From: Mytilus galloprovincialis
Lineage: Eukaryota; Mollusca; Bivalvia; Mytilida; Mytilidae
Reading direction: 5' to 3'
Length of the DNA stretch: 64,000 nt
NCBI RefSeq assembly: GCF_965363235.1
Contig: NC_134843.1
Span: 1,736,001 to 1,800,000 of the forward strand
Part shown: piece after piece, positions 1 through 12,860 of the stretch
Numbering within the stretch: position 1 is the first letter of the stretch
Layout of the letters: every line of letters starts with the position of its first letter
Position numbers and translations under genes: made by a program
The notes under the pieces: model-generated
Seen by the model: the letters and a program-made list of their open reading frames with translations, nothing else
What the model was told of the DNA's origin: nothing
The model's database searches: none

Positions 1-238
1 GTAAAAATGTCTTATTATTATAAAAACAGGAGATGTTATAGGATTGCCAATGAAGAAACTTCTTATTAACTATAGAATAACTAATTAAAGAATTCAAATA
101 GAGAAAAATATTCAACAAGTGACCTAACAACACATTAATTCACGAATGCGCATAGAACATGAGTTAATTATCAGTGTTGTTCGGTCACAAGTTGAATATT
201 TTTCAATATTTGAGTTCTTTGATTAGTTATTCTTTTTA

Positions 239-2195
239 TTATACGACCGCAAATTTTGAAAAAATTTTCGTCGTATATTGCTATCACGTTGGCGTCGGCG
301 TCGTCGTCGTCATCGTCGTCCGGCGTCCGAATACTTTTAGTTTTCGCACTCTAACTTTAGTAAAAGTGAATGGAAATCTATGAAATTTTAACACAAGGTT
401 TATGACCACAAAAGGAAGGTTGGTATTGATTTTGGGAGTTTTGGTCCCAACATTTTAGGAATTAGGGGCCAAAAAGGGCCCAAATAAGCATTTTCTTGGT
501 TTTCGCACTATAACTTTAGTTTAAGTTAATAGAAATCTATGAAATTTTGACACAAGGTTTATGATCACAAAAGAACGGTTGGGATTGATTTTGGGAGTTT
601 TGGTCTCAACAGTTTAGGAATTAGGGGCCAAAAAAGGGCCCAAATAAGCATTATTCTTGGTTTTCGCACAATAACATTAGTTTAAGTAAATAGAAATCAA
701 TGAAATTTAAACACAATGTTAATGACTACAAAAGGAAGGTTGGTATTGATTTTGGGAGTTTAGGTCCCAACAGTTTAGGAATTAGGGGCCAAAAAGGGAC
801 CCAAATAAGCATTTTTCTTGGTTTTCGCACCATAACGTTAGTATAAGTAAATAGAAATCTATGAAATTTAAACACAAGGTTTATGACCATAAAAGAAAGG
901 TTGGGTTTGATTTTGGGAGTTTTGGTCCCAACAGAATAAGGGGCCCAAAGGGTCCAAAATTAAACTTTTGTTTGATTTCATCAAAATTGAATAATTGGGG
1001 TTCTTTGATATGCTGAATCTAACTGTCATGTATGTAGATTCTTAACTTTTGGTCCCGTTTTCAAATTGGTCTACATTAAGGTCCAAAGGGTCCAAAATTA
1101 AACTTAGTTTGATTTTGACAAAAAATGAATCAGTTAGGTTCTTTGATATGCTGAATCTAAAAATGTACTTAGATTCTTGATTATTGGCCCAGTTTTCAAG
1201 TTGGTCCAAATCGGGGTCCAAAATTAAACTTTGTTTGATTTCATCAAAAATTGAATAAATGGGGTTCTTTGATATACCAAATCTAACTGTGTATGTAGAT
1301 TCTTCATTTTTGGTCCTGTTTTCAAATTGGTCTACACTAAAGTCCAAAGGGTCCAAAATTAAACTTAGTCTGATTTTAACAAAAATTGAAATCTTGAAGT
1401 TCTTTGATATGCTGAATCCAAAAATGTACTTAGATTTTTTATTATGGGCCCAGTTTTCAAGTTGGTCCAAATCAGGATCTAAAATTATTATATTAAGTAT
1501 TGTGCAATAGCAAGTCTTTTCAATTGCACAGTATTGCGCAATGGCAAGAAATATCTAATTGCACAATATTGTGAAATATCAAATTTTTTTTTAATTAGAG
1601 TTATCTTTCTTTGTCCAGAATAGTAAGCAAGAAATATCTAATTGCAAAATATTGTGCAATAGCAAGATTTTTTTTTAATTGGAGTTATCTTTCTTTGTCC
1701 AGAATCAACTTAAATCTTTGTTATATACAATATACAATGTATATTCACTTTTTACTACCAACTGATAAATTAAAATAATCTTTACCATTCAGTGATAACA
1801 AGCAGTTTTTTTACATCTTAATATTTTATGATGTATTTAAATGAGTAGTTATTGTTGCAAACTCCATTAGAAATTTTAATTGAGATTAGTTTTGGAATAA
1901 AGGAAATGGGGATGTGATTAAAAAAATTGGGTTCAATTTTTCTCATTTGAAATTTCATAAATAAAAAAGAAAATTTCTTCAAACATTTTTTTGAGAGGAT
2001 TAATATTCAACAGCATAGTGAATTGCTCTAAGAGAAACAAAAATTTTAAGTTCATTAGAACACATTCATTCTGTGTCAGAAACCTATGCTGTGTCAACTA
2101 TTTAATCACAATCCAAATTTAGAGCTGAATCCAGCTTGAATGTTGTGTCCATACTTGCCCTAACCGTTCAGGGTTCAACCTCTGCGGTCGTATAA
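239..2195 (+). repeat. Two-kb dispersed repeat, copy 1 (inverted partner at 30.3-32.2 kb)
   Basis: The segment starts TTATACGACCGCA and ends with its reverse complement TGCGGTCGTATAA, so it has 13-bp inverted ends. Inside are a GTC/GTCGTC-rich stretch (285-330), about four tandem units of roughly 180 bp (about 340-940, each with 'attaggggcc' and 'ttttcgcac'), then shorter units with 'ggtccaaaattaaac' (950-1490), then an AT-rich tail. Similarity to the partner continues about 26 bp beyond the right end ('acgccctgcggagc'), so the true boundary may be outside the inverted ends. There is no coding frame of note; open frames in 1042-1510 are by-products of the repeats. Confidence 0.8.
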
Positions 2196-3358
2196 AGCTA
2201 CGCCCTGCGGAGCATCTGGTTACATTGGCAAATGGCTTTTTTTATGAAATTAAAGTAGAAAAAGTAAGGGCTATATCTTTTTCTACACATTCACAATTTG
2301 TTTTCCCAAAGAGATAAGGAGATAAGATAGCTGTTGTTGTAACGAAAAATGTTCAAAAGCAAGAAAAATCTCCGATTTAAAACTTTAATTATCCTTTGAC
2401 TTTAATATAGGTTAATGACTACACATGAATTTAGCGATCAATTTCATGTGATAAAGCTTTTGTTTTGTTGTAAAAACCACTTCTTAGTACAAAAGGGCGC
2501 ATCAGTATTTTTCTTTTAAAGAAACTTTCCCTACGAACTATACTGGTATTATATGATAAAAAAAAACATTAATTTATTATATTCCAGGACTTATATCTTC
2601 TTTATTATTAAAAGTATACAGCCCCCTCATTTAGAAAAGTTGTTTAAAAAACAATGAATATTTTTCCCTTTTAAGTTAAAAAAAAATCTGATGTTTTAAA
2701 GTAAATGTTTAGTGTTTATTCATTAAAAAGTAGACTCTAAAATAAGTTTGAGAGAATAATCATAGACACAATGGGACAAAATCATCTTATTTAAGGGAGG
2801 GAGGGGGTAGAAACACGGTAAATTTTAAACGATATATATATATATATGTTACTTGGCGATAAAAACAATAAAGTGGCGAAAAATATACTGTTTTGGCGAA
2901 AGAGGTGGCGGAAAAAATAATTGACCCAGGGGAAACCCTGCTATGACCTTGATTCAAGGCATGAAAGAGTGGTGAAGGTTAAAAATATAGACTTTTTTGT
3001 CAGTAAAAGTTCTCTGAGGATAATGTTGCTTCGTATTGTTTACTTTATTTCAAAAAGATCCAAGGAATTTAATATTTCAATGCTAAAATAGTGTAAATCC
3101 TTAATACATGCATCTACTGTTCTTACTGAAAGGAAAGCAAACTTTCTGTGAAAGGTTACTTTCCAACTTTAAACATTTGAATCACAACATGTTTAATAGC
3201 ATCTTTGATCCCATAAGATCATGCATATAGGTATACATGTATGAACAAATACTGATGATTAGTAGTAGTTTATTTGTACTAGTCGGGTGACATGTCCTCC
3301 AGCTGGCTACATGTGATCTAGCATAGTTAAATCACTGTACTGTATTAATTATAAAAAT

Positions 3359-3480
3359 AAGACCATGTGAATGATTGTCAATGAGACAACTCTCCACTAG
3401 AGACCAAATGACATAGAAGTTAACAACTATAATTCACCGTACAGCCTTCAACAATGTGCAAAACCCATACCCCCACTTTA
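3359..3480 (+). repeat. SINE-like mussel repeat, copy
   Basis: Contains the family core (gattgtcaatgagacaac), 'agagaccaaatgacatagaa' and 'gccttcaacaatg..caaaacccat'. The same sequence recurs throughout the window on both strands; it is non-coding. Confidence 0.75.
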
Positions 3481-3750
3481 TCTCAAGCAGCATATTGGAC
3501 CTGAAGGATTGTCTACTTTTTACAGTGTTGTTGAGTTACTGTGACATTCACAAGGATAGCCTCAAGTGAGGACTTCTGTCACAGTAAGATTAAAGGGCTT
3601 TTGATGGACCAAGTTAAAAGAAAAACTTCTATCCAAAATTAAAAAAAAAAAAAAAAATCATTTATGCATTTTTCTGATATTGAATTATCTCTTGAGAAAT
3701 GGTCTTTTGCTATGGTCACTTTTTTAACCACAAACATTTGTTTATTTCAG

Positions 3751-3862
3751 AAGTTCAAGTTTTGGACAATCGAACACTGGATCTGATGATGTGAAATCTC
3801 GAATGATGAGCCGACTGAAGGACACTGCAAACTTATCTAATATATTCACAAGGAAAAAGTGA
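3751..3862 (+). CDS. Last coding exon of an unidentified gene, mostly left of the window
   Basis: A polypyrimidine tract and AG (tttatttcag, 3741-3750) precede an open segment of 112 nt ending in TGA at 3860-3862. One nucleotide completes a split codon, then 37 codons including the stop follow. The encoded tail is Ser-rich then basic: SSSFGQSNTGSDDVKSR, then MMSRLKDTANLSNIFTRKK. I do not recognise the family. AATAAA signals at 4615-4620 and 4881-4886 are compatible with a 3' UTR of about 0.75-1.0 kb. No other exon of this gene was seen in 1-3740, so the preceding intron is probably longer than 3.7 kb. The exon call rests on the splice acceptor, the frame and the downstream poly(A) signals. 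Confidence 0.6.
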
Positions 3863-6181
3863 AAGTACAAAAAACACAATACACAAGTCACAAATATTAA
3901 TCTAAAAGACACCATTGGATGCACTTTAAATGTATTGGAGATCTTCTGATTTGAAATTTAAACGATCTGGTATTGTTAGATGTCTTTACTACAACAGTTG
4001 TGTGATAATTGTTTTTATTGAATGTCTTTCAGAAGAGTAGACTGTAGAATGAGCAATATACAACAGACAATTTATTTAAATGCTTTGTTAAAGATTTACT
4101 TTGATATAAAATGTGATATTGCCAATTTTGCAAGAAAAGGGGGATAATCCAAGAAGATTGATTATTTTTGATTAATAATTTTTTATGACAGTGATACAGA
4201 TTGTTTTTTATACATGACCAAAATAGGCATTAATGGCATTTAGTAATTTGCAAATTGATTTTGTTTTTTGTTTTTACCTCTCATTTCAGTAAGGATTGGT
4301 GACGTTTTTGAAATTGAGTAATCTTGTTCAGGGGCCAACTAATCCAATCAAGAACAAGTACAATGTACTTTTTGTTTCTCATTTGTGGTTATAGAATTAT
4401 TATCGTAGATAATATGGAAAATAACAAACTTAAGTGTAGCTAAGCTATATGACATGTTTTGACAAAGGTCGGATCAAACTAGACGAGACTAGACCACTAT
4501 AATGACATGTGATAAATCTCTTTTAGGGGAGTCAATACAATTTTGCTTTTTAACATTTTTTTTTTACTTTGAGATATGTTGTAAGTTGAGCAGTGATCTT
4601 TGAAAAACTTATAAAATAAACCATATGTTTTTGTTTTCAAATATATGTCTAAAAAATGTGACTTTTATTAATTTCATTGATATTTTTTGACAACTGGTCA
4701 ACTAAAATTAAGTCAGTATGGCTTTTGTTTTGCATTTAAATGGTTTTTATTTAGTTTTGAATCATTTTTATACTTCATTAAGTATTTTTAGCATAAAAAT
4801 GCTAATTAGAAATTCAAATCTTTTTTTTTTCTTTCAATTCTACCAAGAGGGTATACCCAGATGTTTTTTTATGTGAATTCAATAAACAATTTTCAAATTT
4901 ATGCACTTTCCTGTACATTTCCCATGTCACGATGCTTATCTATTATCTTTCTAATACTGTAGTGATAAAGTATTTTTCATACAACTATGCATTGACCTTT
5001 TGATTGTTAAGTTTTTAAAATAATAATAATTTATGTAAGACGGGAATAGCCTTTCTATACAAGTGCTTCATTTCTTTTTCTCTTATGCCTACATTATGGC
5101 CCTACTAAAGGTACATGCAGTTTGCCTACATTATGGCCCTACTAAAGGTACATGCAGTTTGCTTTCAATATTTTTTATCTCAATCATTCCATTGTTTACT
5201 GAACCAAGCTTGTACTTAGTTGCTTTGATTATTTATACTATAGATTTATACATATCTCTTTTATTGACTATACAACCAATAAACTGTGATCAAATTCATT
5301 TGTTTTTATAATATTCAATTGATGTCCTTATGTAACATTACTGAAGGTTATGGACAATAAAAGCAAACCTGTGTCCTTGCTGGCATTCCCATAGGTCAGT
5401 GACATTCAATATAAAAGTAAAAAATGTGGTATATATCCTTCAGAAACCAATGGTATTGATCTAGTAACTTACGGTTATCATAGGGCCTTCAACAATGAGC
5501 AAAACCCATACCACATAAGTTATAAAGGTTTCCATAGGTCATTGACTTTCAATATATAAATTAAGATGTAGAATAATTGCCAATGAGACAATTATCCACT
5601 AGAGTCAAGTCGTAGTTTACTATCAAGGTCATGGTACCGCCTTTACCAATGAGAAAATGACATACTGTTTAGCAAAATAAAAACATGATGAAAGTTACCA
5701 AAATGACAAAAATTAAAAACAAAAACAAATCAAACGAGAAAACCAACAGCCTGATTTACAAAAATGCTAGCTCTAGAAGTTAACAAATTGATTTGATTGG
5801 TTGTATCTCATTATAAATGGATTGATATTGTTTTGTTTGTGAATGAACATGTGCTTCTGGCTTCATTTGACCTTGACAACAATTGCACAGTTCATTGACC
5901 CTTAAAATGATTTATGGGTAAAAATTGCTGCAGGCAAAATATCTGAGTGTCTTAACTTGTTTCAATTAACTTACAAATGTAGCAATTAGATAATTAATTA
6001 GTATATGTATCAGAAATTTCAGTGACATCAAATTTTTGAACGAAATCTCAAAAAAGACTAGACATTTCCAGATAAAACCAGAGAATAGTAAAATAAAACA
6101 AAGAATTAGATTTCAGAAGACAAACTGGTTTATCAGATTAATTTGTATTTTTATCAGTTTTTTAAAAAAGATACTTATAAA

Positions 6182-6355
6182 AAAGAAAATGTGGTATAAT
6201 TGCCAATGAGACAACTCTATACAAGAGACTAAATGACACAGAAACGGCCTTCATCAATGAACAAAGCCAATACCGCATAGTCAGCGAAAAAAGGCCCTGA
6301 AATGACAATGTAAAACAATTCAAACGAGAAAACTATCAACCTAATTTATGTACTT
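6182..6355 (+). repeat. SINE-like mussel repeat, near-complete copy
   Basis: Runs from 'aatgtggtataattgccaat' through 'ccgcatagtcagc' to 'caattcaaacgagaaaac'. It is one of the better copies in the window. Confidence 0.8.
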
Positions 6356-7367
6356 GGGAAGGGCACATACATACAGAATGTGGCTGGGTTAAAACATGTC
6401 AGTGGGATCCCAACTTAGACATCATAGCAATGTTACATGTTGGTGTTTTTTTCGGTTTACAAAGTAACAGAAGAGAAAGTCTAAACATCCTGTTAACTGG
6501 ACAACTATTCTAATATGATCCTTGCATATTTCATTAATGTGTGTTGTGTGGTTGCTACCTCATTTTAATAATCTTCATCATTGAGGGACAATTTTATCAG
6601 GCAAACCTCTATAGTTTATCAGTTTTCACATGCCTGATAAAAGATGTCACACAACAGTGGAACTAAATTGTGCTCTCTTCTAATATTTTTAACCAACTAT
6701 CCATGAAAAGGAGGTCAAGGTCAAAGGATCCCAGTTTGACAGACATGTACATCTTGAATCATTCCATATACCCAATATAGTTGACCTATTGCTATTGACA
6801 AATGGACCATGAAAATGAGGTCACAGTCAGATGCTTAGAGTATCAGAGAAAAAGAACAAATCATGAAAACTTAGCATTGACCAATGAACCGTGAACCATG
6901 CAATATAAAAGATGAAAACTTGGAAACATAAGGTATTTGTTAAAAAGATATGAAGTATATTGGTCTTCTACCTTCTGAAATATAAAGCTTAAAATAAATA
7001 GTTAATACTATCACTGCTGGTTATTCATCTCTCTGTGGATGCTTTTACAAAAGCAAATACTTTATTGGAACAACATATTCAAGAGGGTATAGAGATATTA
7101 TAACATGGACTTCTCCTGTTCCATAAGAGAATCCCTAGCTGAAGCGGGCGTCTTCTTTTTCTTTTGTGCAATGTTTAAATATGCAACAGGTCATAATGGG
7201 GGCTTTAAATCTGATGCCTTATATTGGTGAAAAACACACACTCTGACGTTGAAGGATCTTTATAGTAATCTGATACATTTAGGTATATCACATCCCATCT
7301 TTTTAGGTTTATTTGGTTCAAATTTTTTCATATTTTGTTGTCTTTGGACCTATTTAAGTGAACAATT

Positions 7368-7762
7368 GTTATCTCATTGGCGTATATATCACATCTCCTG
7401 GTGGATTGTTGTCTCATTGGCGTATATATTACATCTCCTGGTGGATTGTTGTCTCATTGGCGTATATATATCACATCTCCTGGTGGATTGTTGTCTCATT
7501 GGCGTATATATCACTTCTCCTGGTGGATTGTTGTCTCATTGGTGTATATATCACATCTCCTGGTGGATTGTTGTCTCATTGGCATATATATCACATCTCC
7601 TGGTGGATTGTTGTCTCATTGGCGTATATATCACATCTCCTGGTGGATTGTTGTCTCATTGGCATATATATCACATCTCCAAGTGGATTGTTGTCTCATT
7701 GGCGTATATATCACATCTCCTGGTGGATTGTTGTCTCATTGTATATATATCACATCTCCTTA
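7368..7762. repeat. 40-bp tandem array derived from the SINE-like repeat end
   Basis: About nine to ten copies of a 40-bp unit containing 'gttgtctcattggcgtatat' and 'cacatctcctggtggat'. The unit matches the reverse complement of the SINE-like repeat's end ('gttgtctcattggcaat..taccacatct'), so it looks like local amplification of that end. Three overlapping open frames across it are repeat artefacts: 40 is not a multiple of three, so each frame cycles through the same peptides. Confidence 0.9.
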
Positions 7763-8569
7763 TCTTATACTTATCTCACAAAAAAGTTGAAGGATAAAAA
7801 GGTAAAAGCACATCTACAAAATCATACAAGTCCCTCACCAGAGATAATATCTAGATGTTGTAAAAAGCTGATGGTTAGTAAACTGGCAAAATAAAGAAAC
7901 ACATAAAGTATTATGAATGTTCATTATGTATTAAAGATATAAGAAAACAAAAAGAGCATGATAGATATAAATAGTGCAATAGCATTTAAACAATTAACTA
8001 TAATAAATTACAAAATGCTAAACATTGCTTAAACGTTTTAAATCAAACTGCTGGACTTTTTGCTTGTTTCGATACAGTGCAGATGAAAATGATGTTTGAT
8101 ACAATATTCAAGGTTTATATATTTAAAGTATGATACATTTGTACATTTTTAGTCTTTTTTCATCAATACAATAAAAAAACCAATTAATTTCTGAATTTGA
8201 AGACAGCTGTTGCTATTGTTTTTTTCTTTTTGTTTTTTAACATATATTTTTTCTCTCATACATATAATAGACTCTTAAATTAAGTTAATAATTTCAGTAC
8301 ACATGACCAGGATTTTTTCATTTACATTTTTTCGAAAATTCATTATCATGACTACGCATGTACAGAGCTGCATGACAGCAATAATTACAAAAATATATTT
8401 GTAGTTTCCTTTAAATTCCAGCAAAACACCAATTTACTAAAATTTTTGTTAAGATTTTCTAAAATGAATTACATTTCTCTACTGAATACAAATTTGATAT
8501 TTGTGTTTTGTATGTTCATGTATATAATGAAGAATATTATTCTTTGACATTTCTATTCTTGTATTTAAA

Positions 8570-9231
8570 TTATGCCGTTGGTTCTACTTCTACATGTTCT
8601 ACTACAGATGCAGCCACCAGTTGGGCAAGTTCTTCCTGCGACAGTCCTGTCTCTACTTCCTGTGCGTCTTCAGGTACCTCTATTAACCCTTCCTCATTTT
8701 CAGCCGCAGCATCCATCACATTCTGTACATGAATTTCAACATCCTGTTCAATGTTTGAACTTTCTTTTTCCATGTTTTCTTCCTGTTGTTTTTTTAGATC
8801 TTCTAACTCTTCCTCCTCATGGCCTCTCATGTGATTGTCTAATATTTGTTTACGACTAAAACCAAAATTACAAATATCACAACGATACGGGGTTTTCCCG
8901 GTATGTGTGCGATAATGTGTCTGTAAGTTTACCTTCTGAGCGAACGCCTTCTTACATACATCACATTTGTATGGTTTATCCCCAGTATGGATTCGTATGT
9001 GTCGATACAAGTCTGATATCTTAGTGAATGATTTACCACACGTATCACATACAATTTTACCACTGTGAACTTTCAGATGGACATGAAGACGATACATATC
9101 ACTAAATCCTTTGAAACAGACGCCACATTTATATGGTGTGTCATCACCGGCATGGATCTTCATGTGCCGTCTTAGATTACCACTCTCATTGAAAGCTCTC
9201 GTACAGATGGGACACTTGTAGGGTTTCTCAC
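8570..9231 (-). CDS. Zinc-finger gene A, coding exon 2 (fingers 5-9, stop)
   Basis: Begins GT to complete the Gly of HTGEKP, then fingers starting YKCPICTRAF, YKCGVCFKGF, IVCDTCGKSF, YKCDVCKKAF and YRCDICNFGF, followed by an acidic tail ending VEVEPTA and TAA at 8572-8570. Confidence 0.9.
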
Positions 9232-10927
9232 CTTAAATGTATAGAAATTATATCAGTATGTACATGTATAATGTTAAAAGAACAGTAATACTTCTAGTTA
9301 AGAATAAAAACATTTTTTTCTAAACACTTAGAAAACTACAACTGTGAATGAACTCCACCTTAGCAAATAGTGATTTTAATACATTTTGTACTTAATAGCT
9401 GAATAGTTATAACATACATGATATCCAAATACATGTTAGTTTTCTTGTTTTTAGTTGTTTTACTTTTGACATTTCAGATCCTTTTATGGCTGACTATGTG
9501 GTATGAAATTTTCTCATTGTTGAAGCCTTAAGGTGACCTATAGTTGATTCTTTCTGTGTCATTTGGTCTACTGTGGAGAGTTGTCTCATTGGCAATTATA
9601 CCACAAGTTTGTTTTTAATGTAGATCATTTCTTGTCAAATTTTGTTTCTAAAGATTCATTCATTTATTTATTTTTTCTATGTGAAAAAAGTGGCAAGTTT
9701 GAATAAATATATGTAATGTAAATGTTTACCAGTATGAATACGCCTGTGCATCTTAAGTTCATAACGATGCATGTATGTCTTGTCACAATCGTTACACTTG
9801 TAAACTTTGGCATGGGTATGTGTCTTCAAATGGCGATGGCAGTTACTCTTACTGTTGTACTCCTTGCCACACACATTACACTTATATATATACTTGGTAT
9901 CATCTATTCCATCACTGGGGTTATAATCTGGGTCATTATTCATTATACCAGACTCATCCAGTGGATCTGCAGTAATTGTCTTAGGAGTCTCGACCCCATC
10001 AATTGTACCATCTTCGTTCACCGAGACATCCATTAGATTACCAAGATCTATCAATGTCGCTACTTGTTGATTCGGTAGTGTCACTTGATGACTTTTGACC
10101 ATGAACTGTTTTTCTCCGTCAGATGATTCTGTTTCTTGAATGGTTTGTTGTGGGGGTTGGGCCGTGTGTGTTGGTTGTTGAGTTTGTTGAGTTGGTGTCC
10201 GTGGTGGTGGTGGCGGTGGTGGTGATGGTCGATCAGGTCTACGTGGATTAGTCTCTACTATAGGTCTCATGTTAGCTTCATCTTGCTCATCTTTGTGAGT
10301 CTTCAGATGTTGTAGAAAGTTGACCTTCTGAAACAAATTTCCACAATAACCACACATATAAATTTTCTCTTTGGCATGAGTTTTGAGATGATTCTGCCAG
10401 TTAGCCCTACGTTTATAAGTAATGCCACACAATCCACATTTATGAACAGTCTGATCACTTTTCTCAGTCTCGTCATCCTGAATATTTTGTATAACACTGG
10501 CATTGGAAAATGACTTTCTGGGTTTTACAGGTTTTAATGTAGTTGGTGGACGTCCTCGTTTTCTCTTTCCTTTTCCAAAATTTTCTTGGTTTTCTTCATC
10601 ACGAATCATTTCTTCTACTTGTTCATCTTCCACTTCCAAATTAGTATCTTCAGTAACTTTAGTTTCTTCCTCATCTTCTACTGGAAAATCAGTCTGAACA
10701 CCACTGTCAGCAAAGTCATAACTGTTATGGTGTGGTACAGTTGTGTTTTGGATACCTATAGTACGACAAAAATGTCCCTTCCATTTGAACTCTCCCTCTG
10801 CTCCGGTATCAACAGTAGTGTTGGAGTACACAACAATCTGTACAGTTCCATCTGGTAAATATTCTGTTTTATAGTTCCCTGCTGGTATCTGGACTGGTAC
10901 CCCATCAATTAAGATTTCTTGATTCAT
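8570..10927 (-). CDS. Nine-finger C2H2 zinc-finger protein A (two coding exons)
   Basis: Join of 10927-9730 and 9231-8570, 619 aa. It is probably a nuclear DNA-binding regulator. From the N terminus: an acidic region; an AT-hook-like KRKRGRPP near residue 125; fingers 1-2 (about 162-210); a Pro/Gln-rich linker (SPPPPPPPRTPTQQTQQ); fingers 3-4 (about 349-399); fingers 5-9 (about 405-545); and an acidic tail. All nine fingers have complete Cys2-His2 sets. The intron (498 nt, phase 1) interrupts the HTGEKP linker between fingers 4 and 5: CATACTG at 9730, GT donor, and acceptor AG at 9233-9232. The start is ATG 10927-10925, because an in-frame TGA lies just upstream; an acceptor (tttcatttcag) before 10957 implies a 5' noncoding exon. 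The nine fingers match gene B (14854-17106) one to one and in order. Binding site and target genes cannot be told. Confidence 0.9.
9434..9620 (-). repeat. SINE-like repeat inside the intron of zinc-finger gene A
   Basis: Minus-strand copy: 'aggtgacctatagttgatt', 'tgtcatttggtctactgtgg' and 'agttgtctcattggcaatta' are visible on the plus strand. Confidence 0.8.
9730..10927 (-). CDS. Zinc-finger gene A, coding exon 1 (fingers 1-4)
   Basis: Starts MNQEILIDGVPVQI and ends HT plus one nucleotide. Without the intron the frame would read on into HTGKHLHYIY, which is not finger-like; this supports splicing at 9729. Confidence 0.9.
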
Positions 10928-11426
10928 TCTGAATCTATACACTCAACTCTATTTACACTGAAATGAAAGGGGGAAAATGTAATGTACAAAGCAACAATAG
11001 CATTATAATAAAACTGAAAATGATGAAAACTTAAATTATCTCTTTAATTGTATAAGATTCTTTTATATAATTAGGCTGGCAGTATGCTTATATTGGTGCT
11101 AAGTGTATATTGTACATGTTTTTACATGTTTTATATGTGTGTAGGTTTTTATTGTGCTTTGTATTGATCTATTGAGTTGAGCAACTGATTTTTCTATTTT
11201 GTCATGTTTGTTCTTATGTTGTGTGCTGTTACACTAATGTCCTAGGTTAGAGGAGGGTTGAATCCTCAAAAACATGTTTAACCCTACCATATTCTTTGTC
11301 TTGATCCAAGTCAGTTGTTGGGTCATAAATGTATTTTTGTAAATTGTTGCTGTATTATATATCATATATAGATTTTCATGTTTTGTTTGGTACATAAATG
11401 ATGTTTTCTGTCAGTTTCATTAGAAT

Positions 11427-11594
11427 GGAGATAACAATATTGTATTTTAAGCTCCGACGGCATCAATTTGGGATTTGATGGTCGCAAATACCTGTTAACT
11501 GTCTCCGCTAACGCGTCGCCAGTAAACTTACTTTGCAACTATCAAATCCCCAATTGATGCCGTCAGAGCTTAAAATACAATACAGTTATCTCCT
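11427..11594. mobile_element. Hairpin (MITE-like) element
   Basis: Left arm 'ggagataacaatattgtatt..ttaagctccgacggcatcaa' pairs with right arm 'ttgatgccgtcagagcttaa..aatacaatacagttatctcc', with mismatches. The loop holds 'cgctaacgcgtcgcc'. Non-coding. Confidence 0.7.
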
Positions 11595-11853
11595 AAATGG
11601 CAGACAAATAGCGATAAGGTGTATTTGTCCTCGAGATATTAATTTGTTCTTGTCCTCAGGAAATCATGGTACCCCTATTATTATTATTATGTGACTAATC
11701 CAAATAATTATGACATTTTGAAAGACTATTTTATTTTGTTGATTTTACGGCTTACATTAGGTGTTAAAACAAAAAATAAACTAACCTTTCTGGTTTCAAG
11801 AGGTCATTATTATTTGGACTAGGTTGCTGCTAGCTGAAGAACCGTAGCTCTTA

Positions 11854-12130
11854 GGCAGCAACCATTTGATTTTCTGGGGGGGCTATGGTTTTTTTTGGAA
11901 AAAAAAGTTTGTTTCCAGTTTTTGGAGAAAAAAATAATTTGTTTTTGATTCTGAGAAAAAAAAATTGTTTGTTTCACCCTCTGCTGCCACTACATGTAAT
12001 GCTAAAATTGAAAGAAAAAAATTGTTTTTGACTTGTCGCGAAAAAAATAGATAGTTTTTCGCCGGCGAAAAAAAAAGTTTGTACAGAAAAAAAAACCATA
12101 GCCCCCCCAGAAAATCAAATGGTTGCTGCC
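11854..12130. mobile_element. Harbinger-like MITE with TTA target duplication
   Basis: The terminal inverted repeats, about 43 bp, begin GGCAGCAACC and end GGTTGCTGCC. Both sides are flanked by TTA (11851-11853 and 12131-12133), the 3-bp duplication typical of PIF/Harbinger elements. The interior is runs of A with 'gtttg'; no transposase. Confidence 0.75.
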
Positions 12131-12534
12131 TTAGGTTCAGCAGCTAGGTTGCTGCACGTTTATTGACTATTGTTTATATCTTTTTCTGACATGGAAAAAT
12201 ATTTCCCTTGTCCTCGACTAAAGATGTCATAAAAATTTTACACTTTAATAGAGGTTTTTTTTTCAAGACTGCATAAATTGACAAAAATGATCCATTGTTA
12301 CTCAAGAAGTAACAAAGTGCGAAGTTTGGCAAATCGAAAGTAGAAATCCGCTGAGAAAGCTACAAACAAAACGTTTATTCTACCCTAAATGTCGAGATGA
12401 TGCTTGCATATCTGTAGAGCCTCATGACTGCCAAGCTTCTGACTGAAAGACTTTTCTAGGTTTGAAAAATATTGTCCGACTGGGAACTCACGAGTAATAT
12501 TAGCAAATAATTGGTGAAAAAGTATGAAACTTAC

Positions 12535-12700
12535 AACTCTAATTCACAATACTCTATCTAATGTGCAAGACTGAATAGAATGGCGTCTCCCGCAGTACGT
12601 TGACAGTAAAAGGGAGTTAAATCTAAGTAGATTGCAACACATTCACAATCTTTACGGATAGCGTCTGCTATTTTGGGGTCCTTCAAGGGTTTTCTCATGT
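12535..12700 (-). other. Probable 5' noncoding exon of zinc-finger gene A
   Basis: The 3' edge at 12535 is set by an excellent donor (GTT|GTAAGT). The 5' edge is unknown and the limit given is a guess. The region is less AT-rich than its surroundings ('tggcgtctcccgcagtacg'). No transcript evidence. Confidence 0.4.
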
Positions 12701-12860
12701 CATTTCTACCACGAAATAAGCATATAACCAATACAAGACTTTTTTACTTTGAATAAATATTTTTCTAAAATATTCTAAATAAAAAAAAACATATTTCTTA
12801 ATTTTTTTTATTGATGAATCATTATTGCAACCCATATTGTGCCTTAAGTGTCGCTGAAGT
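12700..12860. promoter_or_regulatory. Inferred divergent promoter region of the zinc-finger pair
   Basis: Lies between the two probable 5' noncoding exons of genes A (minus) and B (plus). No TATA box was identified. This is inferred from gene layout only. Confidence 0.35.

Larger units (their letters stand above)
3863..8569. other. 3' UTR and intergenic stretch, repeats only
   Basis: After the stop at 3862 comes AT-rich probable 3' UTR to about 4.9 kb. Beyond it are a 41-bp direct duplication (about 5083-5163), fragments of the SINE-like repeat (5470-5760), a copy of the 'ggtcaaggtca / acctattgc' repeat (about 6690-6930) and the 40-bp tandem array at 7370-7760. I see no convincing exon. Confidence 0.6.
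10958..12534. other. 5' intron of zinc-finger gene A (two palindromic elements)
   Basis: Lies between the acceptor at 10959-10958 and a strong donor (GTAAGT) at 12534-12529 on the minus strand. It contains the hairpin at 11427-11594 and the inverted-repeat element at 11854-12130. No coding sequence was seen. Confidence 0.5.

Noticed and set aside
1042-1510. Open frames on both strands with repeated FDIPNLT / QLENW-type peptides
   Set aside because: Created by tandem units of the 2-kb dispersed repeat.
3742-3924. Minus-strand open frame over the last exon at 3751-3862
   Set aside because: Antisense to the better supported plus-strand exon with splice and poly(A) signals.
7249-7894. Three overlapping open frames up to 182 codons with repeated SLAYISHLLVDCCLIGVYI-type peptides
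   Set aside because: They only reflect the 40-bp tandem array read in three frames; no start context or splice signals, and the unit is a repeat end.
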